From Mycobacterium sp. 236(2023) (lineage in GTDB: Bacteria; Actinomycetota; Actinomycetes; Mycobacteriales; Mycobacteriaceae): a stretch of 64,000 bases of DNA. Shown one piece after another: positions 17,121-28,227 of the stretch. The notes below the pieces were generated by a model that worked only from the letters and a program-made list of their open reading frames with translations, did no database searches and was not told the origin of the DNA. The translations under genes and the position numbers were made by a program. Numbering within the stretch: position 1 is the first letter of the stretch; every line of letters starts with the position of its first letter. The stretch lies in assembly GCF_029623955.1 (NCBI RefSeq), contig NZ_JARSBP010000001.1:310001-374000 (forward strand). Direction: 5' to 3'.

Positions 17121-19007
17121 ATGACAGAGTCACTGGGGATGTCGGTAGGGTCGGCGAACCTGGTCGCGTCGGCGGCAAGCGGGCCGCCGACGGTGCGCCG
17201 GTCTGTGGTGACGTTGTTCCGGCACCGTTCGCCCGAAGTCGGTGTGCCGTCGGAGAATTCGCGCCTCGACGAGCGCGGTCTCGTGCTCGGCGACTTCGTG
17301 GGACGGGTGGGCGACCCGGTACCGATCGTGGCGTCGGACGGTTCGACGCACCGGGGTGACCGGGTGTTGGCCGAAGCGTTGAAGGCATTGGCTCGTTCGG
17401 CGAGTGTCGCAGCACCGGCCACAACCACCATCGCCGTGCCGGCGTACTGGCCCTCCCACACCGTCGATACGCTGCGCCCGCTGGTCGACGGCACCGTGGT
17501 GTCGGACGCCGTCGCAGCCCTCACCGCGCTGCAGGCTCACCCGGGGCTGCCCGCGGCCCGCGGAATCGTGCTGCTGTGCGATCTCGGTGCCTCCGGAACC
17601 TCGGTCACGCTCGCCGACGCGGGCAAGGGTTTCAGCCCGGTCTGCCCGACGCTGCGCTACGAGGATTTCTCCGGCGACCTCATCGACCAGGCCGTCCTGC
17701 GGCACGTGCTGGCCGACCTCGATGTCGACCCGTACAGCACGTCGGCGATGACCGCGCTGGGCCAATTGCGCGACCAGTGCCAGCGAGCCAAGGAACGGCT
17801 GTCGGCCGAAACGGCGACGGGACTGACCGGTCCGCTGCCGGGAGCGCAGACCACCGTCCGCCTCACCCGTCCCGAACTCGAAGCGCTCCTGCGCGAACCG
17901 CTGCAGGGCCTGCTCGCCGCGATCGACGACCTGCTGGTGCACCACGGCATCGCCCGCACCGATCTGGCGGCCGCGGCAGTGGTCGGCGGCGGTGCCCGGA
18001 TGCCGTATGTCATTCAGCGGCTGTCCGAGGCACTGCGGATACCGGTGACCACGACGCACGAGCCGCAGGTCGTTTCCGCCCGCGGCGCAGCGTTGCTGGG
18101 AACCTGCCGCCGCGACGACCACACCAGGACCGCGATGGCGCTGCCTGCGGCGTCAGCGGCTGCCCCGGTCGGCGAGCCCGACGTGATGCTCGTGGCCTCA
18201 GCCGAACAGGCGCCGCAACTCGCCTGGTCGGAAGCTGCCCCCGAGGTCGACGTGACGGCGTACGCCGACACCGACGTGCTCGGCGAAGCGAGGCCCGCGG
18301 TGCAGTTCCAGCACGGCGACTCCTCCTACGACGCACCCGTTCCGCTGAAGTGGTATCGGCGACCCGGAGTGTTGTTCGGCGCCGCGGCTGCGGCGTTCCT
18401 CGCCGCCTGCGGTGGCCTGGCGCTGACCTCGCAGCTCACCGGCCTGAACCTGATCCCCAGTGGCACGACGGGGACTCCGAGCAGCAGCGCCGTCGTCCCC
18501 CCCGCCGAGGCTCCGGCATCCCAGGCCGAGGCGCCGGTATCGCGGCCCCCGGCGCCTGCATCGCCGGTCGCGGAGGTGCCCGCGCCAGCCCCTCGTCAGG
18601 TGCCCGCCCCGGCCCGCAACCAGGTGTCCTCACCGCCGGTCTGGCGGCAGGCGCCCACGTCGGCAGCACCCGCACCTGCTCCCGCGGCTCCCGCGCCCGT
18701 CCCGGAAGCGCCGGTTGCGCCGATAGCAGAAGAGCCGGCGCCCGCCCCGGAAGAGCCGGCGCCGCTGATCCCGGAGTTCCTCGAGCCGTTCTTCCCGGGT
18801 GCCCAGCAGCCTGAAGTCCCGACGACCGGAGGGGGCGCCGCTACCGGCGGAGCCGCGGATCCTGGAACGGGCGGGGGCGTCCCCGCCACCGGGGGCGGGG
18901 GAGACGCCGGTGCCGCCACCGGGGGCGGGGGAGACGCCGGGGCCGCCACCGGGGGCGGGGGAGTTCTGCCGCCCGGTGCCGTGTGTGTGACCGACCCGTG
19001 CGAGTGA
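17121..19007 (+). CDS. Membrane-anchored Hsp70-like actin-fold protein B with Pro/Ala/Gly-rich tail
   Basis: A 628-residue second paralogue of the island. The nucleotide-binding fold (1-340) has GMSVGSANLVA (Ser where DnaK has the catalytic Asp), [14 protein letters not shown] (final Asp of phosphate 2 replaced by Ser) and VGGGARMPYVIQRL. After the LAWSEAAPEVD linker comes [12 protein letters not shown] and a membrane helix (about 412-434). The outward tail of about 190 residues is Pro/Ala-rich, then Gly-rich with a 10-residue repeat, and ends CVTDPCE. There is no Hsp70 substrate-binding domain. GGGGGAAG precedes the ATG. It lies between iniA and iniC, so it is probably expressed with the dynamin-like pair, although it also has its own upstream palindrome. 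Confidence 0.85.
   Translation: MTESLGMSVGSANLVASAASGPPTVRRSVVTLFRHRSPEVGVPSENSRLDERGLVLGDFVGRVGDPVPIVASDGSTHRGDRVLAEALKALARSASVAAPATTTIAVPAYWPSHTVDTLRPLVDGTVVSDAVAALTALQAHPGLPAARGIVLLCDLGASGTSVTLADAGKGFSPVCPTLRYEDFSGDLIDQAVLRHVLADLDVDPYSTSAMTALGQLRDQCQRAKERLSAETATGLTGPLPGAQTTVRLTRPELEALLREPLQGLLAAIDDLLVHHGIARTDLAAAAVVGGGARMPYVIQRLSEALRIPVTTTHEPQVVSARGAALLGTCRRDDHTRTAMALPAASAAAPVGEPDVMLVASAEQAPQLAWSEAAPEVDVTAYADTDVLGEARPAVQFQHGDSSYDAPVPLKWYRRPGVLFGAAAAAFLAACGGLALTSQLTGLNLIPSGTTGTPSSSAVVPPAEAPASQAEAPVSRPPAPASPVAEVPAPAPRQVPAPARNQVSSPPVWRQAPTSAAPAPAPAAPAPVPEAPVAPIAEEPAPAPEEPAPLIPEFLEPFFPGAQQPEVPTTGGGAATGGAADPGTGGGVPATGGGGDAGAATGGGGDAGAATGGGGVLPPGAVCVTDPCE
18885..18964 (+). repeat. 30-bp tandem repeat in the Hsp70-like B tail
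   Basis: The core GCCACCGGGGGCGGGG recurs at 18885, 18915 and 18945 with a 30-bp period, giving two full units and one partial. Each unit encodes ATGGGGDAGA. The high identity suggests recent duplication, and the copy number is likely to vary between strains. Confidence 0.9.
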
Positions 19008-19106
19008 CTGCCGGTTTGCGCTGACTCCGTCGGCGGTCATCGACTGCAGTGCCTAAGCTGAATGACCGGTCCACACAGGCCGGGGAGGGCAGCCAGGTAA
19101 GCGCCG

Positions 19107-20591
19107 ATGAGCACCAGTGATCAAGTGCGTGCAATCCTGGGCGGCACCGTGCGGGCCTATGAAGCCGATCCGGCCTATCGCCGACGTCCCGACGTGCACA
19201 ACGAATTGCGGCGCATCGGTGCCCGATTGAATCAGCCGATCCGGATCGCTCTGGCCGGCACGCTGAAAGCCGGGAAGTCCACGCTGGTGAACGCGCTCGT
19301 CGGGGAGGACATCGCTCCGACCGACGCCACGGAAGCCACCCGTATCGTCACATGGTTCCGGCATGGAGCGACCCCGAAGGTCACCGCCAACCACCGCGGA
19401 GGCCGGCGCTCGAACGTTCCGATCGACCGAGACGGCGGACTGAGTTTCGACTTCGCTCACCTTGACCCAGAAGATGTCCTCGACCTCGACGTGGAATGGC
19501 CCGCAGCCGAACTCGTCGACGCGACGATCATCGACACCCCCGGCACGTCGTCCCTGTCGCGCGACGTCTCGGCTCGCACCCTGCGGCTCCTGGTGCCCGA
19601 GGACGGAGTGCCGCGCGTGGATGCCGTGGTGTTCCTGCTGCGGACGCTCAATGCGGCAGATACCGCGCTGCTCAAGCAGATTGGCGAACTCGTCGGCGGA
19701 TCGTCGGGTGCGCTCGGCGTCATCGGGGTGGCGTCACGCGCCGACGAGATCGGGGCGGGCCGCATCGACGCGATGATGTCGGCCAAAGACGTCGCGCAAC
19801 GGTTCACCACCGAGATGGAGCAGACCGGCATCTGCCAGGCCGTCGTGCCCGTATCCGGCCTGCTCGCGCTGACCGCCCGCACGCTGCGCCAGAGCGAGTT
19901 CGCGGCCCTGGAGAAGCTCGCCAACGTCGACCCCACCGACCTCGCCAAGGCCATGCTGTCGGTGGATCGCTTCACCCGTGACGACGCCACCCTGCCCGTC
20001 GACGCCGGGGTCCGCGCTGCGCTGCTGGACCGCTTCGGCATGTTCGGGATCCGCATCTCGATCGCGGTGCTGCGGGCCGGCGTCCGCGACTCGGTGGCAC
20101 TGGCCTCCGAGCTCCTCGAACGCAGCGGTCTCGTCGCGCTGCGCGACGTCATCGACCAGCAGTTCGCCCAGCGCTCCGATTTACTCAAGTCACACACGGC
20201 ACTTCTGTCGCTGCGGCAGTTCGTGCAACGACATCCCGTCTACGCGACGCCGCAGATCCTCGCCGACATCGACCCGCTGCTCGCTGACACGCACGCGTTC
20301 GAAGAGCTGCGCCTTCTCAGCCAGCTGCGGTCCCGCCAGACCACCTTCAACGACGACGAGATGGCGTCACTGCGCCGACTGATCGGCGGGTCGGGAACCG
20401 ACGTCGCGAGCCGGCTCGGGCTGCAGACGGGCGGGGATGCTGACGGCCCGCGGGCAGCTTTCGCCGCAGCTCAGCGGTGGCGTCGCCGCGCCAACCATCC
20501 CCTCAACGACCCGTTCACCGCGAGGGCGTGCCGGGCCGCGGTGCGCAGCGCCGAGGCGATCGTCGCCGACTATGCGAAACAAGGCCGCTGA
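19107..20591 (+). CDS. iniC: IniC, dynamin-like GTPase
   Basis: A 494-residue dynamin-like GTPase, the same length as the M. tuberculosis protein (about 493). G1 is [13 protein letters not shown] at about residue 51, the switch I region is [12 protein letters not shown], and G3 is DTPGTSS. The usual G4 N/TKxD is replaced by SRAD ([10 protein letters not shown]), as can occur in divergent dynamins. Unlike IniA, no long hydrophobic paddle is evident, so it may work as the partner of IniA. The ATG at 19107 matches the MSTSD start known for the family. It sits 99 bp after Hsp70-like B and 38 bp before Hsp70-like C. Confidence 0.92.
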   Translation: MSTSDQVRAILGGTVRAYEADPAYRRRPDVHNELRRIGARLNQPIRIALAGTLKAGKSTLVNALVGEDIAPTDATEATRIVTWFRHGATPKVTANHRGGRRSNVPIDRDGGLSFDFAHLDPEDVLDLDVEWPAAELVDATIIDTPGTSSLSRDVSARTLRLLVPEDGVPRVDAVVFLLRTLNAADTALLKQIGELVGGSSGALGVIGVASRADEIGAGRIDAMMSAKDVAQRFTTEMEQTGICQAVVPVSGLLALTARTLRQSEFAALEKLANVDPTDLAKAMLSVDRFTRDDATLPVDAGVRAALLDRFGMFGIRISIAVLRAGVRDSVALASELLERSGLVALRDVIDQQFAQRSDLLKSHTALLSLRQFVQRHPVYATPQILADIDPLLADTHAFEELRLLSQLRSRQTTFNDDEMASLRRLIGGSGTDVASRLGLQTGGDADGPRAAFAAAQRWRRRANHPLNDPFTARACRAAVRSAEAIVADYAKQGR

Positions 20592-20629
20592 CGCCTAACG
20601 TTTCGTCACCCCGAAACGACATTAAGGGC

Positions 20630-22429
<1,800 letters not shown>

Positions 22430-22430
22430 G

Positions 22431-22943
22431 TCACGGAGTGGGTTCGACCGGCGGCGGCTCCGTCACCGTCTCGGTCTGAGTCTCGGTCTGAGTCACGGTG
22501 CTGGTGCTCGTGCTCACCGACGTACTCGGCGTCGTTGTTGTCGTCGTAGTCGTGGTGGTCGACGGCGTCGTGGTGGTGGTCGTCGTGGTCGGTTCCGTAG
22601 TGGTCGTCGTCGTCTCGCCGGCCGTCTCGGTGTCGGTGACCGTTGCCGGAGGCACAGCAGAAGGCGCCGACGTCGTCGTCAACGGGGTCAGCGGGGTGGT
22701 CGTGGGTTCGTCGGAATCCGACCCACCGGTGATCGCCTTGGCCAGGCCGAACACCACGAGCGCGATCAGAACGGCGCCGACCGCACCGATCGCCACCAGC
22801 GCGGCGGGTTTGCGAAACCAGGGTGTCTCCGGCTCGGCTTCGGGCGGCGCCTGGTCGTAGTCGCTGTACCCGTAGTTGCTGAGCTGAGTCGGCTCGTCTT
22901 CGGAGTAGTAGTTCTGGTCGTCAGAATCGCCGTATCGCCCCAC
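22431..22943 (-). CDS. Single-pass membrane protein with Thr-rich exported tail
   Basis: A 170-residue protein. The acidic, Tyr-rich cytoplasmic part (1-40, DDQNYYSEDE, NYGYSDYD) ends in TPWFRKPAAL, the same W-[YF]-[KR]-[RK]-P juxtamembrane motif as the three Hsp70-like proteins. One membrane helix (about 46-70) follows, then about 95 residues made mostly of Thr, Ser, Pro and Val. With positive charges before the helix and no signal peptide, the tail should face outward. A TAGTCT -10 lies 8 bases before the GTG. No known domain is recognised. Its end is 1 bp from Hsp70-like C, and the shared architecture suggests that it belongs to the same system. Confidence 0.75.
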   Translation of the reverse strand: MGRYGDSDDQNYYSEDEPTQLSNYGYSDYDQAPPEAEPETPWFRKPAALVAIGAVGAVLIALVVFGLAKAITGGSDSDEPTTTPLTPLTTTSAPSAVPPATVTDTETAGETTTTTTEPTTTTTTTTPSTTTTTTTTTTPSTSVSTSTSTVTQTETQTETVTEPPPVEPTP

Positions 22944-22969
22944 GCCGACCGAGACTACGCGCTCGGCTC

Positions 22970-23398
22970 TTACGTTCCCGGGTACAGCGTGCGTGTCACG
23001 TTGGTCCGCGGCCTGCTGCGGGTCGTCTCGTCCTCGTCCTCTTGTTGTTCCTCGGTCTCACGCGTGCGGGGCGGGCGCGTGGAACGGGTGGTCGTCGTCG
23101 TCGTGGTTTCGCCGGGATTGATGTCGCTGGTCATCGGGGGACTGGTGCTGGTGATCGTCCCGGTCGTCGTCGACGTCGCAGACCGTGACGTGCTGGCCGC
23201 CGAGGACGACGGCGGAATGTAGTTCAACGGGGCCTGCTCCGGTTCACTGAACTCCCGCGCCACATACGTCACCAACATGATCACCAGCGCGATCGCAGCG
23301 ATGCCCGCAACGCTCGCGCCGAGCAGGGTCGAGGTCCGGTTGTGCCACTCGACGGGCGCGTCCTGCGAGTCGTCGTCGTCCCGTCGGTTCACGGGCAC
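22970..23398 (-). CDS. Small single-pass membrane protein with Thr/Ser-rich tail
   Basis: A 142-residue protein from the GTG at 23398. A short acidic N-terminus (NRRDDDDSQDAPVEWHNR) precedes one membrane helix (about 24-46, TLLGASVAGIAAIALVIMLV). The outward tail holds a Ser/Thr-rich stretch, a run of Thr, and a charged end (EEQQEDEDETTRSRPR). It resembles the neighbouring protein in layout, although the juxtamembrane motif is only loosely kept (VEWHNR). Frames extending further upstream overlap the oxidoreductase gene in another frame and were rejected. No family is recognised. It lies 26 bp before the next gene on the same strand. Confidence 0.65.
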   Translation of the reverse strand: MPVNRRDDDDSQDAPVEWHNRTSTLLGASVAGIAAIALVIMLVTYVAREFSEPEQAPLNYIPPSSSAASTSRSATSTTTGTITSTSPPMTSDINPGETTTTTTTRSTRPPRTRETEEQQEDEDETTRSRPRTNVTRTLYPGT

Positions 23399-23432
23399 CG
23401 ATAGTAGCCCTGACCTGGTAACGCGTGCCTGG

Positions 23433-24383
23433 TCAAGAGAACTGGCCGACGATCTGCTCCGCGAAGAACTCCACATGGTCCAGGTCGGACATGTCCAATA
23501 CCTGCAGGTAGACCCGTTGCACCCCTGCTTCGAGGAAGGGACCGAGCTTGTCGACGACCTCGGCGGGGGTGCCCACCGCCGGTGAATTGGACCGCAGCTC
23601 GTCGACCTCTCTGCCGATCGCCGCGGCGCGACGCGCAATCTCGCTGTCGTCGCGTCCGACGCACACCACGAAGGCCGCCGAATAGGTCATCGAGTCCTTG
23701 GCGCGTCCCACCTTCTCGACGGCCGCCGCCACCCGGGCGTACTGCTCGGTCAGCGTGTCGAGCGGAACGAACGGGATGTTGAACTCGTCGGCGAACCGCG
23801 CCGCCAGCGCCGGGGTCCGCTTGGCGCCACCGCCTCCGATGATGATCGGCGGGTGCGGGCTCTGCGCCGGTTTGGGCAGAGCCGGTGAGTCGGCGATCTG
23901 GTAGTTCTTGCCCGAATAGTCGAACGTCTCACCCACCGGAGTGGTCCACAGCCCGGTGAGGATCTCCAGTTGCTCGGTCAGCCGGTCGAAACGTTCGCCC
24001 AGCGGCGGAAACGGAATCGCGTACGCCTTGTGCTCGGCTTCGAACCATCCGGCGCCGAGGCCGAAATCGACTCGGCCACCGCTCATCTCGTCGACCTGAG
24101 CCACCGAGATGGCCAGCGGCCCGGGGTAGCGGAACGTCGCAGAAGTCACCATGGTGCCCAGCCGGATCGACGTCGTCTCACGCGCCAGACCGGCCAGCGT
24201 CACCCACGAGTCGGTAGGGCCGGGGAGGCCGTCACCGGCCATCGCGACGTAGTGGTCAGAGCGGAAGAACGCCGAATAGCCCGCAGCCTCGGCCGTCTTG
24301 GCGACGGCGAGCTGGTCGGCGTAACTGGCGCCCTGCTGAGGCTCGACGAAAACGCGGAAATCGACTCGATCTTTCACAGCCAC
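23433..24383 (-). CDS. LLM class F420-dependent oxidoreductase
   Basis: A 316-residue luciferase-like TIM barrel. Features include the N-terminal FRVFVEP strand, GYSAFFRSDHY, IRLGTMVTSATFRYPGPLA (the F420-type region with the non-prolyl cis-peptide site), GGRVDFGLGAGWFEAEH and PPIIIGGGGAKRTPALAARFAD. These match mycobacterial F420-dependent members more than FMN ones. The substrate is unknown. The GTG start at 24383 is preceded by TAGGCT seven bases upstream, so a leaderless internal transcript is possible in addition to read-through from the upstream gene 16 bp away. Confidence 0.83.
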   Translation of the reverse strand: MAVKDRVDFRVFVEPQQGASYADQLAVAKTAEAAGYSAFFRSDHYVAMAGDGLPGPTDSWVTLAGLARETTSIRLGTMVTSATFRYPGPLAISVAQVDEMSGGRVDFGLGAGWFEAEHKAYAIPFPPLGERFDRLTEQLEILTGLWTTPVGETFDYSGKNYQIADSPALPKPAQSPHPPIIIGGGGAKRTPALAARFADEFNIPFVPLDTLTEQYARVAAAVEKVGRAKDSMTYSAAFVVCVGRDDSEIARRAAAIGREVDELRSNSPAVGTPAEVVDKLGPFLEAGVQRVYLQVLDMSDLDHVEFFAEQIVGQFS

Positions 24384-24399
24384 GGAATCCAGCCTAGGC

Positions 24400-25023
24400 T
24401 CACATGCCGCCGCGGGCGTTCTTCATCTGCTCGACGGCTTCCGGGGCACCGTCGAACGACACCCACGCCTGATCGCGCCCGGCGGCGAACATCAGCAGTT
24501 CCCCGACGTCACCCGTCACGACCACCTCCGGCCCCTTTCCGACCGTCGTCAGCGTCTCGCCCTGCGGCGTGCGCAGCACGACGGTTGCCGGCGCCTTGCG
24601 CAGTGTCATGCGGGCCATCATCCCGACTGGCCTACGCAGCGCAGAGAGGGTCTCGTCGTCGAGCGGCCGCGGTTCCCATTCGCTTCGGGCACGCCGCACG
24701 TCTTCGTGGTGGATGAACATCTCGGCGGGGTTGGCCACCGGATCGAGCAGCTTGAACGGCGAATAGATCGGGGGCCCATCGGCCACCTCGCCGAGTAACA
24801 CGTCCCAGTCCGTCGATGCGGCCTTCTGCTCCTGGACACGTTCGGTGTACCCGGCGAATGCCGGGATCAGGATGCCCGGCGACGCGTCGAGCCGCCGTTC
24901 GCGGACGACCAGATGAGCGGTCAGGTCGCGCACGTCCCAGCCCTCGCACAGCGTGGGGGCATCGGGCGGGGTGTCGCGGAATGTCGCGACCAGAGCGGCT
25001 CGCTCTCGCTGTGCAACGGTCAT
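24400..25023 (-). CDS. TIGR03085-type DinB-like protein, putative mycothiol-dependent enzyme
   Basis: A 207-residue protein of the mycothiol-dependent maleylpyruvate isomerase/DinB superfamily. LCEGWDVRDLTAHLVVRERR gives the first metal-ligand histidine and EMFIHHEDVRRA the second pair, arranged as in actinobacterial TIGR03085 and TIGR03083 members. These are four-helix bundles that bind a divalent metal and are thought to use mycothiol. Its position in a run of genes that includes a mycothione reductase-like gene and the NADPH-producing zwf supports a thiol role. The substrate is unknown. It lies 15 bp after the GH15 gene. Confidence 0.8.
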   Translation of the reverse strand: MTVAQRERAALVATFRDTPPDAPTLCEGWDVRDLTAHLVVRERRLDASPGILIPAFAGYTERVQEQKAASTDWDVLLGEVADGPPIYSPFKLLDPVANPAEMFIHHEDVRRARSEWEPRPLDDETLSALRRPVGMMARMTLRKAPATVVLRTPQGETLTTVGKGPEVVVTGDVGELLMFAAGRDQAWVSFDGAPEAVEQMKNARGGM

Positions 25024-25037
25024 GGTCTGCCTTTCGT

Positions 25038-26834
25038 TCAGCCGAGCGCGCGGTCCAGGTTGATGGCGGCGCTGATCAATGACAGGTGGGTGAAAGCCTG
25101 CGGGAAATTGCCCACCTGATCGCCGGTCGCGCTGACCTGTTCAGCGTAGAGACCCACATGGTTGGCATAGGTGAACATCTTTTCCAGTGCGAGCTGGGCG
25201 TCGCGCAGCCGGCCCGCGCGGGTCAGTGCCTCGACGTACCAGAACGTGCACAGCGAGAACGTTCCCTCGTCGCCGTCGAGGCCGTCGGTGGCCGGGTTGT
25301 ACCGGAACACCAAACTGTCCGTGACAAGCTCCTTTTCGATCGCGGCCAGCGTCGACAGGAACCGCGGGTCCGCCGGCGAGATGAACTTGACCATGGGCAT
25401 CAGCAGGACGCCGGCGTCCAGCTGATCTCCACCCTCGACCTGAGTGAACGCCTGCAGGTCGGCGTTCCAGCATTTCGTCATGATGCGGTGGTACATGTCG
25501 TCGCGGGCACCAGTCCAGGTGACCAGGTCCGCGGGCAGTCCGCGCCGCCGCGCGACCCGGATGGCGCGTTCCAGGGCGACCCAGCACATCAGCCGCGATG
25601 TCGTATACGGCTGCGGTTCGTCTCTGATCTCCCACATGCCGGCGTCATCGCGGTCCCAGTTGTCCACCAGCCAGTCGATCACGTAGACGACGTCAGACCA
25701 CGCGTCGTAGCTGATGCCCGCGCCGTACTTGTCGAACAGGTACACCGAGTCGATCAGGTCGCCGTAGATGTCGAGCTGTAGCTGCTCGACCGCGGCGTTG
25801 CCGACCCGCACCGGTCGAGAGTCGAGATGACCACGCAGGTGGTCGAGTTCGTACTCCTGCACGGGCTCGTCGCCGTCGATGTCGTAGAGCACCCGCAGCG
25901 GGCCGAGACCGTCGTGCTCGCGCTCACCACGGCCCAGGCGTTTGGACAGCCACTCGATGAACGCGTTGGCTTCGGCGTTGAACCCCAGCCGCAGCAGCGC
26001 GTAGAGGCTGAATCCCGCGTCGCGCATCCAGACATACCGGTAGTCCCAGTTGCGCTGTCCGCCAATGTGTTCGGGGAGGCTGGTCGTGGCGGCCGCCACC
26101 ACGGCGCCCGACGGCTCGTGCGTCAGAAGCTTGAGCGTGATCGCGGAGCGTTCCACCATCTCGCGCCAGCGGCCCCGGTATCGGGACTGTGCCAGCCAGC
26201 TGCGCCAGAACTCGGCCGTCGTGTCGAACAGGTCGTCGACGTCGACCGCCTGCGGCTCGACGTCCGCTGAGTCGAGCACCTCCAACACGAACTCGGCGGT
26301 CTGACCGGATTTCAGCGTCAGCTCGGCGCTGATCACGCCGTCGTCGACGGTCAGGGCGGCCGACGAGGTCAGCCGCATCGTGAGCAGATCGGCGCGGAAG
26401 TCGACCGCGCCGTCGACCTCCGTGATCTCGAATCGTGCTCTGCCGTAGTCAGGTCGGGCATCGAGCACGGTGCGTACCGTGGTCTCCCCGCGCACCGCCA
26501 CGAGCCGGCGGACCAGCCGCTGCCGGTGCTCGGCGTCGCCGGGCTTGCTGATCGGCATGAAATCGTGAACTTCGACGACACCGTCCTCGGTGAGGAAACG
26601 GGTGATCAGCGTCGCCGACTCCGGAAAGTAGAACTGGTGAGTGCGGTTGTGTTCGCACTGGGTGGAAATGCGCCAGCTGCCACCGCGTTCGGGGTCGAGG
26701 ATCGCGCCGAACACACTGGGAGAATCGAAGCGTGGTGCGCAGAACCAGTCGATGGTTCCGTCGGTACCGACGAGCGCGCAGGTCCGAAGATCCCCGACCA
26801 GTCCGTGCTCGGCGATGCTCGGACCGTCAGTCAT
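25038..26834 (-). CDS. Glycoside hydrolase family 15 (glucoamylase/trehalase-like)
   Basis: A 598-residue GH15 enzyme. The N-terminal beta domain (IAEHGLVGDLRTCALVGTDGTIDWFCAPRFDSPSVFGAIL) is followed by an (alpha/alpha)6 barrel with GQRNWDYRYVWMRDAGFSLYAL, the likely general acid in AGMWEIRDEP, and DEGTFSLCTFW around the likely general base. Mycobacterial GH15 members include trehalases, so trehalose or a maltooligosaccharide may be the substrate. The start MTDGPS at 26834 overlaps the zwf stop by 8 bases (ATGACTGA). The in-frame ATG at 27056 lies inside zwf and was rejected. Glucose released here could be phosphorylated and then oxidised by the adjacent zwf product. Confidence 0.88.
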   Translation of the reverse strand: MTDGPSIAEHGLVGDLRTCALVGTDGTIDWFCAPRFDSPSVFGAILDPERGGSWRISTQCEHNRTHQFYFPESATLITRFLTEDGVVEVHDFMPISKPGDAEHRQRLVRRLVAVRGETTVRTVLDARPDYGRARFEITEVDGAVDFRADLLTMRLTSSAALTVDDGVISAELTLKSGQTAEFVLEVLDSADVEPQAVDVDDLFDTTAEFWRSWLAQSRYRGRWREMVERSAITLKLLTHEPSGAVVAAATTSLPEHIGGQRNWDYRYVWMRDAGFSLYALLRLGFNAEANAFIEWLSKRLGRGEREHDGLGPLRVLYDIDGDEPVQEYELDHLRGHLDSRPVRVGNAAVEQLQLDIYGDLIDSVYLFDKYGAGISYDAWSDVVYVIDWLVDNWDRDDAGMWEIRDEPQPYTTSRLMCWVALERAIRVARRRGLPADLVTWTGARDDMYHRIMTKCWNADLQAFTQVEGGDQLDAGVLLMPMVKFISPADPRFLSTLAAIEKELVTDSLVFRYNPATDGLDGDEGTFSLCTFWYVEALTRAGRLRDAQLALEKMFTYANHVGLYAEQVSATGDQVGNFPQAFTHLSLISAAINLDRALG

Positions 26835-28227
26835 CCGGTAGCCGCCAGCCGACCTCGCCAGGCAGTTGCAGCGCCGAATCCGGTCCCCACGAACCCTTCT
26901 CGTATGACTGCACGCGCGGTGGGTTGTCCAGCACGGGCTGGCACACCTGCCAGAGCCGGTCCACCTCGTCGGCGCGGGCGAACAGCGTCTGATCACCGCG
27001 CATGACGTCGAGGAGCAGCCGCTCGTAGGCGTCGAGGCCGTCCTTCTCGTGACCATCGGCCGTCAGTTGAAGCGCCGTTTCGACCTGCTCGGCCGTGAGT
27101 TCCGGGCCCGGCTTCTTGACGCTGAGCTTCAGGACGGCGGCGGGCGTCTCGGTCAGGTCGAGCACCAGTTGGTCACGGCCCTCGGAGGGGAACAGCCCGT
27201 TGGCCGGCGCACGGAAGGTGAGGGTGACGGTTCTGCGGTTGTCTCCCATGGCTTTTCCGGTGCGCAGGTAGAACGGGACGTCGGCCCACCGGTCGTTGTC
27301 GACGAAGGCCTGCAGTGCCACCAGCGTTTCGACGTCCGAATCGTCGTCGACGCCGTCCTCGTCCCGGTAGCCGTCGTACTGGCCGAACACCACACGAGCG
27401 GGATCGAGCGGCCGCATGTCGTGAAAGACCTTGGCTTTGGCGTCACGTAGACCGTCGGCGTCCAGTGACGACGGCGGCTCCATGGCGACGAATCCGAGTA
27501 CCTGACACAGATGGGTGGACACCATGTCGCGGAAGCAACCCGTCGACTCGTAGAAGCTGCCACGCCCCTCCAGGGCGATGTCCTCGGGAACGTCGATCTG
27601 CACGGACTCGACATGGCTTCTGTTCCACGAGGGTTCGAGGAGGCCGTTGGCGAAGCGCAGCGCGAGAATGTTCTGGACCGCTTCCTTCCCGAGGAAATGG
27701 TCGATTCGGTAGATGCGTTGCTCGTCGGCGACGGATTCCGTGACCGCCGAGAGGTCCCGTGAACTCTGTAGGTCGGTGCCGAACGGTTTCTCGACGATGA
27801 TCCGGGCTCCGTCGGCCAACCCCTCGCGGCCCAGCATCTCGATCATCGACTTCATCGCAGCGGGCGGCACCGACAGGTAGATCAACGTCTGTGCGTTGTC
27901 GCCCAACTCGTCTTGGGCCTGGCGGACTTTGGTGGCCAGCTCTGCACCGTCTTCGTCGTTGGCGGACTGGAAGCTCAACCGGCTCAGCAGATCGTCGGCG
28001 ACGGTGTCGTCGAGGTCGTCGATCGACTCTGCGAGCCCGTCGCGCACCGATTGACGAAACTCGTCGAGGCTGTCCGGTGAGGAGCGGCCGGACCCGATGA
28101 TGCGGAAGTCGCCGGGTAGCCTGCCTGCTCGGGCGAGGCGGTACAGACTCGGAAAGAGCATGCGGCGGGCGAGATCTCCGCGTGCGCCGAACAGCACCAG
28201 GACGACGGGATCGGTTGCTTCCGTCAC
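26827..28227 (-). CDS. zwf: Glucose-6-phosphate 1-dehydrogenase
   Basis: A 466-residue enzyme of the oxidative pentose phosphate pathway: glucose-6-phosphate + NADP+ to 6-phosphogluconolactone + NADPH. The nucleotide-binding start is VLVLFGARGDLARRMLFPSLY, and the catalytic peptide RIDHFLGKE is intact. The length fits the shorter mycobacterial Zwf (Zwf1-like). The GTG at 28227 overlaps the stop of the upstream reductase as GTGA and gives the expected N-terminus (VTEATDPVVLVLFG). The longer frame to 28431 overlaps that gene and was rejected. NADPH from this enzyme would supply the coupled mycothione reductase-like protein. Confidence 0.93.
   Translation of the reverse strand: MTEATDPVVLVLFGARGDLARRMLFPSLYRLARAGRLPGDFRIIGSGRSSPDSLDEFRQSVRDGLAESIDDLDDTVADDLLSRLSFQSANDEDGAELATKVRQAQDELGDNAQTLIYLSVPPAAMKSMIEMLGREGLADGARIIVEKPFGTDLQSSRDLSAVTESVADEQRIYRIDHFLGKEAVQNILALRFANGLLEPSWNRSHVESVQIDVPEDIALEGRGSFYESTGCFRDMVSTHLCQVLGFVAMEPPSSLDADGLRDAKAKVFHDMRPLDPARVVFGQYDGYRDEDGVDDDSDVETLVALQAFVDNDRWADVPFYLRTGKAMGDNRRTVTLTFRAPANGLFPSEGRDQLVLDLTETPAAVLKLSVKKPGPELTAEQVETALQLTADGHEKDGLDAYERLLLDVMRGDQTLFARADEVDRLWQVCQPVLDNPPRVQSYEKGSWGPDSALQLPGEVGWRLPDD

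Noticed and set aside
23433..23638. N-terminal extension of the small membrane protein up to 23638
   Set aside because: The extra 80 residues overlap the F420-type oxidoreductase gene in another frame and look like a shadow; a GTG at 23398 gives a typical short cytoplasmic start.
26835..27056. Longer start for the GH15 enzyme at 27056
   Set aside because: The extension is inside zwf and is Arg/Ser/Cys-rich; MTDGPS at 26834 begins right before the conserved GH15 N-terminus.
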